Source: Fimenecus sp051881455 (GTDB lineage: Bacteria > Bacillota > Clostridia > Oscillospirales > Acutalibacteraceae). Taken from it: 23,955 nt of DNA. Each line of letters starts with the position of its first letter. Position 1 is the first letter of the stretch. Under the pieces are notes generated by a model, which saw only the letters and a program-made list of their open reading frames with translations, was not told the DNA's origin and did not search any database. The stretch spans positions 1 to 23,955 of the forward strand of contig JBJEPX010000001.1 of NCBI GenBank assembly GCA_051881455.1, given 5' to 3'. Positions 1 through 7,275 of this stretch are shown piece by piece. Made by a program: the position numbers and the translations under genes.

Positions 1-75
1 ATATCCTATTATATGTCCGTGCTCCTCCGCCTACGGCGAACCGTCGCACATGGACGATAGAGTTCGACTCTTGTG
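1..75. other. Structured left-edge sequence, no gene recognised
   Basis: No coding region is supported here. The stretch can fold: GTGC near 20 can pair with GCAC near 47, and a small ACGG-CGAA-CCGT hairpin lies between them. At 59-71 is the 13-mer AGAGTTCGACTCT. It is the exact inverted copy of the T-arm sequence of the neighbouring tRNA-Ala (141-153). It may be an edge of a repeat or a remnant of another tRNA, but it is too incomplete to name. Confidence 0.3.
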
Positions 76-90
76 TTAAATTCAATATAC

Positions 91-126
91 AAAAAAACGG
101 AAGCCTGTCAGAATAACAGACTTCCG
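91..126 (-). terminator. Intrinsic terminator of tRNA-Ala
   Basis: On the minus strand CGGAAGTCTG pairs with CAGGCTTCCG (one G-U pair) around a short loop, followed by seven U residues. It begins immediately after the encoded CCA of the tRNA, so it ends that transcript. Confidence 0.85.
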
Positions 127-202
127 TGGTGGAGACGGAGAGAGTCGAACTCTTGACCTTTCGGATGCGAACCGAACGCTCTACCAACTGAGCTACGCCC
201 CC
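127..202 (-). tRNA. tRNA-Ala (anticodon CGC)
   Basis: A 76-nt cloverleaf is seen on the minus strand. The acceptor is GGGGGCG/CGTCTCC, the D-stem GCTC/GAGC, the anticodon stem TTCGG/CCGAA with loop TTCGCAT, the T-loop TTCGACT, and the discriminator A is followed by an encoded CCA. The anticodon CGC reads the alanine codon GCG. The acceptor carries G3:U70, the classic alanyl-tRNA synthetase identity pair, which independently supports alanine. The outermost T-stem pair (49-65) is an A-C mismatch, a small oddity. A promoter lies directly upstream and a terminator directly downstream, so this looks like a single-gene transcript. Confidence 0.96.
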
Positions 203-213
203 AAGCAAGGTAT

Positions 214-242
214 ATTTTAACACTCTTTCTTTATTTTCGCAA
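214..242 (-). promoter_or_regulatory. Promoter of tRNA-Ala
   Basis: On the minus strand TTGCGA (242-237) and TAAAAT (219-214) are separated by 17 bp. A TG one base before the -10 gives an extended -10 element. The -10 lies about 12 bp upstream of the tRNA 5' end, as expected for a tRNA promoter. Confidence 0.6.
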
Positions 243-287
243 GTGGTAAATTGCAATTTTATGATTTTGATGTGAATTTAGAGCGAG

Positions 288-312
288 GTAGGGCGGGAGG
301 CTTGCTCCCGCC
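288..312 (+). repeat. REP-like palindrome (GTAG family), copy 1
   Basis: A GTAG tetranucleotide is followed by the hairpin GGCGGGAG-GCTTG-CTCCCGCC. GTAG plus an imperfect palindrome is the architecture of REP elements recognised by RAYT transposases. Five related copies occur later in the window (14106, 15367, 15552, 15734, 20943), and a RAYT gene lies at 15171-15716. This copy is in the 228-bp gap between the tRNA and clpC. Confidence 0.75.
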
Positions 313-334
313 GTAAATTTATATATGATTTTGC

Positions 335-356
335 GGGACGATGAGGGCATCGTCCC
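335..356. repeat. Palindrome GGGACGATG/CATCGTCCC
   Basis: Nine-base arms GGGACGATG and CATCGTCCC flank a four-base centre. The sequence differs from the GTAG REP family and has no T-run on either side, so it does not look like a terminator. It is probably an unrelated intergenic palindromic repeat. No second copy was seen in the window. Confidence 0.5.
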
Positions 357-389
357 ATACAAGTTTGCGTAATTTTGTGGGTTATTCGT

Positions 390-424
390 GAATTGCCCCT
401 ACGGGTACGCCGTAGGGGCAATTC
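390..424. repeat. Long palindrome just after clpC
   Basis: The arms GAATTGCCCCTACG and CGTAGGGGCAATTC form a 14-bp stem around a 7-base loop. It starts 6 bp downstream of the clpC stop on the minus strand. It could act as a 3' stabilising hairpin or weak terminator for the heat-shock transcript, but there is no T-run after it. It ends in GTAGGGGC, loosely like the REP family. Confidence 0.55.
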
Positions 425-430
425 ATAATT

Positions 431-2857
431 TTATGCAAATGTGAGGTTCCCTTCCTCATCGCAGGAGCAGGTATAACTCTTACCCTTTTCGATTTCTTTT
501 TCAAGAATTTTCTCGGAGAGGACATCCTCGATTTTCGTTTGAATGGTACGCTTTAACGGTCTTGCACCGTAAACCTTATCAAATCCTGCTTTCGCCACAA
601 AATCCGTCACGCTGTTATCAAAGCTCATTGTGATTTCAATGGTACCAAGACGATTTTCAAGGCCTTTCAAAAGATTTTGAGCTATCTGCTTAATATCCTC
701 CTCGGTAAGGCGGTTAAACACAATTATATCGTCCACACGGTTTAAAAACTCAGGACGGAAGGTGTTTTTAAGTTCACCCATTACCGCTTCTTTGATTTTC
801 TCGTCGGAGCGGTCCTCATTTTCGCCGTCGGTAAAGCCGAAAGCCGTGCGTTCCTCATTGATAAGCCTTGCGCCCACATTTGAGGTCATAATGATTACGC
901 AGTTTTTAAAATCAACCCGCCTACCCTGAGAATCGGTGAGAATACCGTCATCAAGAATTTGCAAAAGCATATTGAAAACATCGGGATGCGCTTTTTCGAT
1001 TTCATCGAAAAGTATTACGGAATATGGCTTTCTGCGCACTTTTTCCGTAAGCTGACCGCCCTCGTCAAAGCCCACATATCCGGGCGGTGAGCCGATAAGC
1101 TTTGAAACCGTATGCTTTTCCATAAACTCGGACATATCAAGCCTTATCATGGCATTTTCATCGCCGAACATTGCAGACGCCAGCGCCTTTGTAAGCTCTG
1201 TTTTACCTACGCCCGTGGGACCGCAGAAAATAAAAGAGCCAATAGGTCTTTTGGGGTCTTTAAGCCCTGCTCTGCCGCGGCGGATAGCACGGGACACAGC
1301 GGATACAGCCTTATCCTGCCCCACAATGCGCTTATGAAGTTCCTCCTCCATATGGAGAAGTCTTTCACTTTCCTGCTCGGTCATTTGGGCTACGGGAATC
1401 CCCGTCCAGCCCGAAACAATTTCCGCAATTTCTTTTTCCGTTACCTGCAAATCACGGTTACTGTCCGCTGACTGCCATTTTGCTTTTTCGGAATTGTATT
1501 TTTGCTGTAAGTCCTTTTCCTCATCACGCAAAGCGGCAGCACGCTCGAAATCCTGCTGATTTACGGCAACCTCTTTTTCCGCCCCGATATTCTGAAGTCT
1601 TTGCTCCATCTCTTTAATTTCAGGAGGTGCTGTGAATGATTTAAGCCTTACTCTTGACGCCGCCTCGTCCACAAGGTCGATTGCCTTATCGGGCAAAAAT
1701 CTGTCGCCTATATATCTTGTGGAAAGTTCAACGGCGCTTTTGATTGCTTCATCGGTAATTTTAACCTTATGATGAGCCTCATATTTATCCCTGATGCCCT
1801 TTAAAATTTCAATGGAGTCCTCAACCGAGGGTTCGCCAACAGTTACAGGCTGGAAACGGCGTTCAAGGGCCGCATCTTTTTCAATATTCTTACGGTATTC
1901 GTCAATGGTGGTAGCGCCAATTACCTGAAGCTCGCCTCTTGCCAACGAGGGCTTTAAGATATTGGCGGCGTCAACTGCGCCCTCGGCACTGCCTGTACCG
2001 ATAAGAGTATGCACCTCGTCGATGAACAGAATAATGTCGTTTGAGTTTTTAACCTCGTCAATAACATTTTTAATTCTGTCCTCAAAGTCGCCTCGGTACT
2101 TTGTACCTGCGACCATACCCGTTAAATCGAGGGAAACTATCCGCTTATCGGCAAGGAGCTCAGGCACCTGTCCGTTTGCGATGCGAAGTGCCAATCCCTC
2201 GGCAATGGCGGTTTTACCGACGCCGGGCTCACCGATTAAGCAAGGGTTGTTCTTGGTACGGCGGCTCAAAATCTGAATAACACGCTGAATTTCGTTTTCT
2301 CTGCCGATAACAGGATCTATTTTATTTTCCTTTGCCAATGCTGTAAGGTCGCGGGAAAACTTTGCCAGCGTACTGTCACCGTCCGTTTCCTTTGATTGCT
2401 TTGACTGCGCCGATTTTCCACCTGCAACGGTGCTTGCAAGCTCCTTTAAAAGCGTTTGCGGACTTACGCCGCAATGGTTGAGCAACTCACAGGCATAGCC
2501 CGTGCCCTCACGACAGATGGAAATGAGCAGATGCTCTGTTCCTGCAAGGCTCTGGCGCATAGAGTTTGAAAGCATTAAAGCGCCCTCAATAATATGCTTG
2601 CTTCTGGGAGTGAAATCCGAGGGCTGAAGCTCTGTGGGTATTCCTGCACCCACGCTTTCACGAATCATATCATAAACCTTTTTATAGGTAATTCCCTTAT
2701 CTTTTAACAGTTTGCCTGCAACGGACTCTGTATTGTCAAGCAATCCCAGCAGAATATGCTCACTGCCGATATAGGTGTGTCCCAAATCCTCGGCCGTTTC
2801 CACGGCTTTATTTAATGCGTTGTTTGCTTTTTCTGTAAATCCCGTAAAGTTATACAT
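431..2857 (-). CDS. clpC: ATP-dependent Clp protease ATP-binding subunit ClpC
   Basis: This is the Hsp100 unfoldase that feeds substrates, including arginine-phosphorylated proteins, into ClpP in the cytoplasm. The 808-residue product has the full ClpC layout: an N-terminal double Clp repeat (about 1-145), AAA+ module 1 with Walker A GEPGVGKT (209-216) and Walker B ILFIDE (276-281), a middle region with a UVR-like segment (about 435-455), and AAA+ module 2 with Walker A GPTGVGKT (546-553) and Walker B VILFDE (614-619). A GTG nine bases upstream opens a longer frame, but it lies inside the SD GAGGTG. The ATG at 2857, giving MYNFTGFTEKA, is therefore the start. It is the last gene of ctsR-mcsA-mcsB-clpC, 37 bp after mcsB, and should be repressed by CtsR. 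Confidence 0.97.
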   Translation of the reverse strand: MYNFTGFTEKANNALNKAVETAEDLGHTYIGSEHILLGLLDNTESVAGKLLKDKGITYKKVYDMIRESVGAGIPTELQPSDFTPRSKHIIEGALMLSNSMRQSLAGTEHLLISICREGTGYACELLNHCGVSPQTLLKELASTVAGGKSAQSKQSKETDGDSTLAKFSRDLTALAKENKIDPVIGRENEIQRVIQILSRRTKNNPCLIGEPGVGKTAIAEGLALRIANGQVPELLADKRIVSLDLTGMVAGTKYRGDFEDRIKNVIDEVKNSNDIILFIDEVHTLIGTGSAEGAVDAANILKPSLARGELQVIGATTIDEYRKNIEKDAALERRFQPVTVGEPSVEDSIEILKGIRDKYEAHHKVKITDEAIKSAVELSTRYIGDRFLPDKAIDLVDEAASRVRLKSFTAPPEIKEMEQRLQNIGAEKEVAVNQQDFERAAALRDEEKDLQQKYNSEKAKWQSADSNRDLQVTEKEIAEIVSGWTGIPVAQMTEQESERLLHMEEELHKRIVGQDKAVSAVSRAIRRGRAGLKDPKRPIGSFIFCGPTGVGKTELTKALASAMFGDENAMIRLDMSEFMEKHTVSKLIGSPPGYVGFDEGGQLTEKVRRKPYSVILFDEIEKAHPDVFNMLLQILDDGILTDSQGRRVDFKNCVIIMTSNVGARLINEERTAFGFTDGENEDRSDEKIKEAVMGELKNTFRPEFLNRVDDIIVFNRLTEEDIKQIAQNLLKGLENRLGTIEITMSFDNSVTDFVAKAGFDKVYGARPLKRTIQTKIEDVLSEKILEKEIEKGKSYTCSCDEEGNLTFA

Positions 2858-2894
2858 AAAAATCACCTCAATCTTTGCGGAATTTTCCGCTTAA

Positions 2895-3902
2895 TTAACC
2901 TAATTTTTCTCTTACTGTTTTTGCTCTTATCATATCGCGGTCGCGCTCTTCAAGACGCTTGCCCGCCATTACATTTATGGTGGCAGGCTGCATTGAAATC
3001 ATGAGTTCGTTTATGGTTTCAATAGGTACATTTATTTTACCCGTTACGGAGCCGAAACGAACAAGTGAAAGATTTTCCATAAGCTCCTTTGTGCTTAAAA
3101 GTCTTGCCCATTTCAGTATTCCGTACGCACGGAAAATTCTGTCCTCTGTATCTGCATCCTGCAAAAGCTCCTCTCTTGCGGCACGCTCCTGCGCGCAAAG
3201 CTGCAAGGTTATTGCTTTAAGGTTTTTAATTGCAAATTCCTCGGATATGCCCAAGGTTATCTGATTGCTCAACTGATACATATCCCCTGTTGCGCTCGTT
3301 CCCTCGCCGAAAGCACCTCTGAAAGTTAGTCCCAGTTTTGAAACGGTATTTATAAGCCTGTGAATTTGTCCGCTCATTGTAAGCGCGGGCAAATGGAGCA
3401 TTACGGAGGCTCTCATACCCGTTCCCAAATTGGTGGGGCATTGGGTAAGGTAGCCTATGCGGCTGTCAAAGGCGAAATTGAATTTTTCGTTAAGGGAATC
3501 GTCAATTCTGTCAGCAATTTCATATGCCTCATCAAGGGCAAAGCCCGATTTCATAACCTGAACCCTGATATGGTCCTCTTCGTTAAGCATAATGCTTATA
3601 TCCTCCTCGGGAGAAAGCATTAAGGCTCTGCCATCGGCATCGGAGGCAAACTCGGGGCTGATTATATGGCGCTCTGCCATTGACGCCGCCTCAAAGCGGG
3701 CAAGAGTTTTCATCTCGATAAACCGCAGATTGAACGGATTATCCTTTTCCACCGCATCTTTTATGAGATTGTTAAGCTCGGTACGGCTTTTTGTGTTAAG
3801 TTTCGAGGGGAAGGGATAATCGGCTATATTTCTTGCAAGGCGCACTCTGGTGCTTACAACAATGTCACTTTGCTCGCCCACGCCTAAATACCACTTACTC
3901 AT
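2895..3902 (-). CDS. mcsB: Protein-arginine kinase McsB
   Basis: McsB phosphorylates arginine residues on CtsR and on misfolded proteins, marking them for ClpC-ClpP. The 335-residue product is a guanido-kinase-type catalytic domain. The conserved cysteine motif CPTNLGTGMRAS is at 155-166, the acidic NEED at 107-110, and a phosphate-binding stretch GTSATGDMYQLSNQ at 201-214. The C-terminus carries RDMIRA (322-327), matching the RDxxRA motif through which phospho-arginine activates McsB allosterically. The length is slightly shorter than in Bacillus. The ATG overlaps the end of mcsA by 8 bp, which suggests translational coupling to its activator McsA. Confidence 0.96.
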   Translation of the reverse strand: MSKWYLGVGEQSDIVVSTRVRLARNIADYPFPSKLNTKSRTELNNLIKDAVEKDNPFNLRFIEMKTLARFEAASMAERHIISPEFASDADGRALMLSPEEDISIMLNEEDHIRVQVMKSGFALDEAYEIADRIDDSLNEKFNFAFDSRIGYLTQCPTNLGTGMRASVMLHLPALTMSGQIHRLINTVSKLGLTFRGAFGEGTSATGDMYQLSNQITLGISEEFAIKNLKAITLQLCAQERAAREELLQDADTEDRIFRAYGILKWARLLSTKELMENLSLVRFGSVTGKINVPIETINELMISMQPATINVMAGKRLEERDRDMIRAKTVREKLG

Positions 3903-4404
3903 TTTTGCCGCCCTCCTTGATTTCCTTTATCTCATCACGGATACGAGCCGCTTTTTCAAAATCCTGACGCTCAACAGCGTCCTTTAATTCCTTTTCAAGA
4001 CGGCTGATTTTGCTTTCTACGCTATCCTTTTCAACCTTTACCGCCTTTGGAGTTTTGCCCTCGTGACGTGTTTTGCCGTGAATCCTTTGAAGTGACGGCA
4101 AAAGCTTGTCATAAAAGGTTCTATAACAATCGGCACAACCGATTTTTCCGCTGTTTACAATATCGTTAAATGTACTTCCGCATTTTTCACAACGAACAGT
4201 TCTTGAACTTAATGCTCCCACAGTGGGTTCACCGAAGAACGAGCCTAAAAGGTCGCTGAAAGTGTTTGTAAATCCGCCGAATACATCGGTATATCCCAAT
4301 GCGTTTGCACAGTCGGTGCAAAGATGCGCCTCGGCTGTTTCACCGTTAATTATTCTTTTTACATGAGTTGTAGCCTCATATTTTCCGCAGTTCTGACACA
4401 ACAT
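3895..4404 (-). CDS. mcsA: McsA, zinc-binding activator of McsB
   Basis: McsA activates the arginine kinase McsB in the class III heat-shock system. The 169-residue protein has four CxxC pairs (Cys3/6, 29/32, 72/75, 90/93), enough for two zinc sites, and a C-terminal UVR coiled-coil motif (about 136-164, with ERQDFEKAARIRDEI). A GTG three codons upstream also opens the frame but adjoins the AAGGAG SD. The ATG at 4404, eight bases after that SD, is the better start. It lies 12 bp after ctsR and overlaps mcsB by 8 bp. CtsR, McsA, McsB and ClpC are thus all encoded on one transcript. Confidence 0.95.
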   Translation of the reverse strand: MLCQNCGKYEATTHVKRIINGETAEAHLCTDCANALGYTDVFGGFTNTFSDLLGSFFGEPTVGALSSRTVRCEKCGSTFNDIVNSGKIGCADCYRTFYDKLLPSLQRIHGKTRHEGKTPKAVKVEKDSVESKISRLEKELKDAVERQDFEKAARIRDEIKEIKEGGKNE

Positions 4405-4416
4405 AAATACCACTCC

Positions 4417-4863
4417 TTACAAAATATTCAAAACCATTTGTTTAAAAATTGACGCTCTCACGGTGTCGCCGTACTCTTTGGGAATGTCCCTGTACGCATT
4501 TCCGCACAGCGCCGACAGCATTATTTTTGCCGTTTTTTCATCAACGATTTCACGCTCATACAAATTTTTGATGTGGGCACGGCAAACGCTGTCTTCAAGA
4601 CTTTGCCCTATTGAATTCACAAGATGCATCTTTAAAGAGTTTATGTCAAAATTTGCCCTTGTTATTCTTATATATCCTCCGCCGCCCCGACGGCTCTCAA
4701 CAATATAGCCGTGCTCCGGAGTGAAGCGTGAGGAAATAACATAGTTTATCTGACTTGGTACGCACCCGATCTTTTGCGCAAGCTCGTTGCGTTGGATTTC
4801 GGTGTATCCGTCCTCTTCAAGCATATCGGAAATCATCGAGGCAATTATATTGCTTATGTTCAT
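4417..4863 (-). CDS. ctsR: CtsR, class III heat-shock repressor
   Basis: CtsR represses clp genes by binding tandem heptads, and it loses DNA binding when heated. The 148-residue product has the family layout: an N-terminal winged helix-turn-helix with the glycine-rich wing RRGGGGYIRI (58-67), which acts as the thermosensor in Bacillus, and a C-terminal dimerisation/McsB-contact domain containing LYEREIVDEKTAKIM. An AAAGGAGG SD sits just upstream of the ATG and overlaps the edge of the operator. It is the first gene of its operon, and heptads matching the CtsR consensus lie on both sides of the promoter, so autoregulation is expected. Confidence 0.97.
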   Translation of the reverse strand: MNISNIIASMISDMLEEDGYTEIQRNELAQKIGCVPSQINYVISSRFTPEHGYIVESRRGGGGYIRITRANFDINSLKMHLVNSIGQSLEDSVCRAHIKNLYEREIVDEKTAKIMLSALCGNAYRDIPKEYGDTVRASIFKQMVLNIL

Positions 4864-4878
4864 TTTTCGATTACCTCC

Positions 4879-4901
4879 TTTGACTTTGACTTTCTTTGAC
4901 C
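4879..4901 (-). promoter_or_regulatory. CtsR operator, downstream array (three half-sites)
   Basis: Read on the plus strand, TTTGACT (4879-4885), TTTGACT (4885-4891) and TTTGACC (4895-4901) follow one another. The last two with the 3-bp spacer TTC form the canonical CtsR box (heptad-N3-heptad). The array lies between the predicted transcription start and the ctsR start codon and touches the SD. A bound repressor could block both elongation and promoter clearance. Confidence 0.88.
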
Positions 4902-4914
4902 TTTTACATTTTTA

Positions 4915-4942
4915 ATTATAGCCGATTTGGCCTTTATGTCAA
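4915..4942 (-). promoter_or_regulatory. Consensus sigma-A promoter of the ctsR operon
   Basis: On the minus strand a perfect TTGACA (4942-4937) and a perfect TATAAT (4920-4915) are separated by 16 bp. The -35 hexamer is embedded in a CtsR half-site, so repressor and RNA polymerase would compete directly. Confidence 0.9.
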
Positions 4943-4960
4943 AGGTCAAAAAAGGTCAAA
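4937..4960 (-). promoter_or_regulatory. CtsR operator, upstream array (three half-sites)
   Basis: On the plus strand TGTCAAA (4937-4943), GGTCAAA (4944-4950) and GGTCAAA (4954-4960) follow one another. The last two with the 3-bp spacer AAA make a full CtsR box. The first overlaps the -35 hexamer. The array mirrors the downstream one across the promoter. Confidence 0.85.
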
Positions 4961-5037
4961 TTTGTTGTAATGTTTAGTAAAATCTCTTTATTTCTCTTGT
5001 TTTCTTTTATTTTCATATATTTTTCAAATTTTTAAGC

Positions 5038-5073
5038 AAAAAAATAAACGGAGCAAAATACTCCGTTTGTCTT
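5038..5073 (-). terminator. Terminator of the dnaD-dnaC unit
   Basis: AAACGGAG and CTCCGTTT form an 8-bp stem with a 7-base loop, about 20 bp after the dnaC-like stop codon. On the minus strand it is followed by an interrupted U-run (ATTTTTTT). A weaker U-run exists on the plus side. Confidence 0.75.
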
Positions 5074-5088
5074 TTTAAATATTAAGGT

Positions 5089-6096
5089 TTATGAATTCAT
5101 TTTTTGGCGAATATCGTCGCCTGCAAATTTTACAATGGCGAAGGTTCCGATTATTCTTGACGCCACACTTTCGGGATAGCGTTCTTTTATCTCTTTGAGA
5201 CTCAAATTTGAACTGATTATTGTGGGAACGCCTCTGCAAATTCGGCTGTTTATTATATTATACAGCACAGAGGTTGTAAGTGCAGTTGAAAACTCGGCGC
5301 CCAAATCGTCCAAAATCAGCAAATCCGCATCAATCAGCATATTTTCCGTATCGCAGTCCTCTGCCCTGCCGAATTTTTCCTTTTCAATTTTGTTTAAAAA
5401 GTTTATCACAGATCCGTAAATCACATTGTAGCCTTTTTTTATCGCCTCGTTGGCAATTGAAAGGGAGAGATGGGTTTTTCCAAGTCCCGTTCTGCCGTAG
5501 AAGAAAAGGCTCATTGAATCAAGGTCAAAATTCCGGGCGTACTGCACACAACTGTTATAAACCTCTTTCATCACATTATAATCAGACTGCCCGTCTTTCT
5601 TTGATTTTGAATAATAGGACAAATCAAAATCCTCAAAGCCGCAAAGCTCCAAAGGTGTTGAACGGGACATTTTTTCGGCTGCAAGCCTTTTGAGCAATTC
5701 AATATGACATGAGCAAAGCTTTGTGCCGTAAGAAACGCCTGCCGTATCATCACGCTCCTCAAAAAAGCCTGTGTCGCCGCACTTTTTGCAGGTATATTTT
5801 ACTTCAAAATAATCTTCGGGCAAATTTAGGGCTTTTAAAAGCTTTTGCCGTTCCTCACGCAGTTCGCCGTTCTTTTTACGGACCTCGGAAAGCTTTTTTT
5901 CAGCCTCGTTTTGAGGCAGAGAAAAAGCTGTGATTATCTCATACCCTGTTTTTGCAAGCTCTGTTTCAATAAACTGAAATTCTGGGTATTTAAGGCTTAA
6001 TTCCCTTTTATTCTGTTCCGCCGTATGCTCTGCGTCAAGCCGTCTTTTCTTTATAATATTGAGCGCTTCTTCGTAAATTTCCTTTGAATATGCCAC
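5089..6096 (-). CDS. DnaC/DnaI-like replicative helicase loader (AAA+ ATPase)
   Basis: Proteins of this family load the replicative helicase onto DNA at origins or restart sites. The 335-residue product has a helical N-terminus (1-95), a zinc-binding segment (CxxC at 103/106 and CSCH at 128-131) as in Bacillus DnaI, and an AAA+ domain with Walker A GRTGLGKT (201-208), Walker B LLILDDLG (259-266) and an SRI arginine-finger motif (313-315). The start is GTG at 6096, about eight bases after an AGGGGGG SD inside the end of the upstream gene. The 2-bp gap to the DnaD-like gene indicates co-transcription and joint action. IstB-type transposition helpers share the fold, but the zinc region and the DnaD partner favour a chromosomal loader. 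Confidence 0.9.
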   Translation of the reverse strand: MAYSKEIYEEALNIIKKRRLDAEHTAEQNKRELSLKYPEFQFIETELAKTGYEIITAFSLPQNEAEKKLSEVRKKNGELREERQKLLKALNLPEDYFEVKYTCKKCGDTGFFEERDDTAGVSYGTKLCSCHIELLKRLAAEKMSRSTPLELCGFEDFDLSYYSKSKKDGQSDYNVMKEVYNSCVQYARNFDLDSMSLFFYGRTGLGKTHLSLSIANEAIKKGYNVIYGSVINFLNKIEKEKFGRAEDCDTENMLIDADLLILDDLGAEFSTALTTSVLYNIINSRICRGVPTIISSNLSLKEIKERYPESVASRIIGTFAIVKFAGDDIRQKMNS

Positions 6097-6098
6097 TT

Positions 6099-7106
6099 TT
6101 ACGCCCCCCTGCTTCTCTTTCTCTTTTTATTCTTCATACTGCCGAAATCCTTGGGACTTTCAGTTGCCATTTTTTCGGCAAGCTCCACATCAAATGAGGT
6201 TTCCTTGGGTGCTGTTTGCTTTTTACCGCCGAATTTTTTAGTGCCCTTTTCAATATCCTCAACGGTAAGCATACCCATACTCCGCCAATTTTTAATCGTA
6301 CCGTTCATATGGCGGAGGTTGTTCCAATTAAGCCTGCCTGTCTGTTTTTCGGCTTTCATAATTTCAAAGGCTTTTTGCGCCGTTTCCACGGTATAGCCCC
6401 ATCTTATCCATTCCGAAATCATTTCAAGAACGGCAAATGAGGGCGTTTCCTCGCTGTTGTTTGTAAGGCTTGCAAGTTCTTTGAAAAGCTTATTTGCCTT
6501 TTCCGCTTCTGTTATGTAATCGTCCGCAAGGGACATTGTTGTAATACCGTTTTCAGCCCAATACTTTGCGATTTTTTGAATATCGTTTTGGGAGGTGCAG
6601 TCAATGCTCTTTGCAAAATGCAAAAGGCAGTTAGCCACATCGGGAGTAATTCCGTAAAAATTTACCACGGAATAAATTGTGCACTGCATGGTATATCCCA
6701 AGGTTCTGCCCAAAATCTCCTGCGCCTCATTAAAAAGACGCTTCATTGAACAGTTGCTTTTAAGTATGTTCTCAATTTCCGTTTGGGTGGGATTTACAAA
6801 GTGAATATCGGGCAAAACGGGCTTTACAGCCTCTTTTGTAACAATCTCTTTTTCCGTATTAACGGCTTTCGGGGCTTCGTCGGAGACGAGTATGCCCGCA
6901 TCGCACCAATACTCAATACATTCCTTTATCTCATTAGGGGAAAGATTTGTTTTTTTCGCGATTTCAGGTATATCCGCCGAGGGATTTCTGAAAATGCAGA
7001 TAATCACCTTTAACTGCTCGCCGCTTGCGAATTTCAAGCCCTTATCGGCAATTTCCGACGGCAGTGAAAACATCGACGAATAAACCTTCGGGTCAATTTT
7101 GAACAT
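6099..7106 (-). CDS. DnaD/DnaB-like primosomal protein
   Basis: DnaD-family proteins remodel DNA and help deliver the helicase with DnaI in Firmicutes. The N-terminus resembles a winged helix (IPEIAKKTNLSPNEIKECIEYW). It is followed by an alpha-helical region and a C-terminal DnaD domain with the typical WGYTVETAQKAF and LRHMNGTIKNW patterns. The tail is basic (KNKKRKRSRG), probably for DNA contact. An ATG six codons upstream exists, but an AGGGGGAGAGG SD lies between it and the ATG at 7106, so the shorter 335-residue form starting MFKIDPK is preferred. It is co-transcribed with the helicase loader 2 bp downstream. Confidence 0.88.
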   Translation of the reverse strand: MFKIDPKVYSSMFSLPSEIADKGLKFASGEQLKVIICIFRNPSADIPEIAKKTNLSPNEIKECIEYWCDAGILVSDEAPKAVNTEKEIVTKEAVKPVLPDIHFVNPTQTEIENILKSNCSMKRLFNEAQEILGRTLGYTMQCTIYSVVNFYGITPDVANCLLHFAKSIDCTSQNDIQKIAKYWAENGITTMSLADDYITEAEKANKLFKELASLTNNSEETPSFAVLEMISEWIRWGYTVETAQKAFEIMKAEKQTGRLNWNNLRHMNGTIKNWRSMGMLTVEDIEKGTKKFGGKKQTAPKETSFDVELAEKMATESPKDFGSMKNKKRKRSRGA

Positions 7107-7140
7107 ATCCTCTCCCCCTTTCATAAGCGTTTGGAATAAG

Positions 7141-7169
7141 AGTATATCACACTTTTACCGTTTTGAACA
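7141..7169 (-). promoter_or_regulatory. Probable extended -10 promoter of the dnaD-like gene
   Basis: On the minus strand TGATATACT provides a TG-extended -10 (TATACT at 7146-7141), about 35 bp upstream of the dnaD start. The -35 region is weak (TGTTCA, three of six consensus bases). Confidence 0.5.
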
Positions 7170-7206
7170 GTTAATATTAAAAATTATTTTCCATGCAAGT
7201 ATTTTA

Positions 7207-7235
7207 TTGACAATAAGTCATTAAAATTATATACT
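7207..7235 (+). promoter_or_regulatory. Strong promoter of galM-ilvH-leuCD
   Basis: TTGACA (7207-7212), a 17-bp spacer and TATACT (7230-7235) form a near-consensus sigma-A promoter about 40 bp upstream of the galM start. No T-box, leader peptide or terminator lies between it and galM. No attenuation control of the leucine genes is visible at this site. Confidence 0.8.
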
Positions 7236-7275
7236 ATTAAAATGAAAAAACTTTGTATTAAAGGGAGTTTAAGAT

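Noticed and set aside
1..75. Second tRNA gene on the plus strand
   Set aside because: Only a T-loop-like TTCGACT is present. No acceptor pairing, anticodon arm or CCA end can be built.
390..424. Rho-independent terminator of the clpC operon
   Set aside because: The stem is strong, but no T-run follows on the minus strand (ACGAATAA), so it is listed as a palindromic repeat.
2858..2866. Longer clpC start (GTG giving MIFMYNF)
   Set aside because: The GTG is part of the GAGGTG SD itself, and the ATG six bases later gives the family-typical N-terminus. The same reasoning shortens mcsA and iolB.
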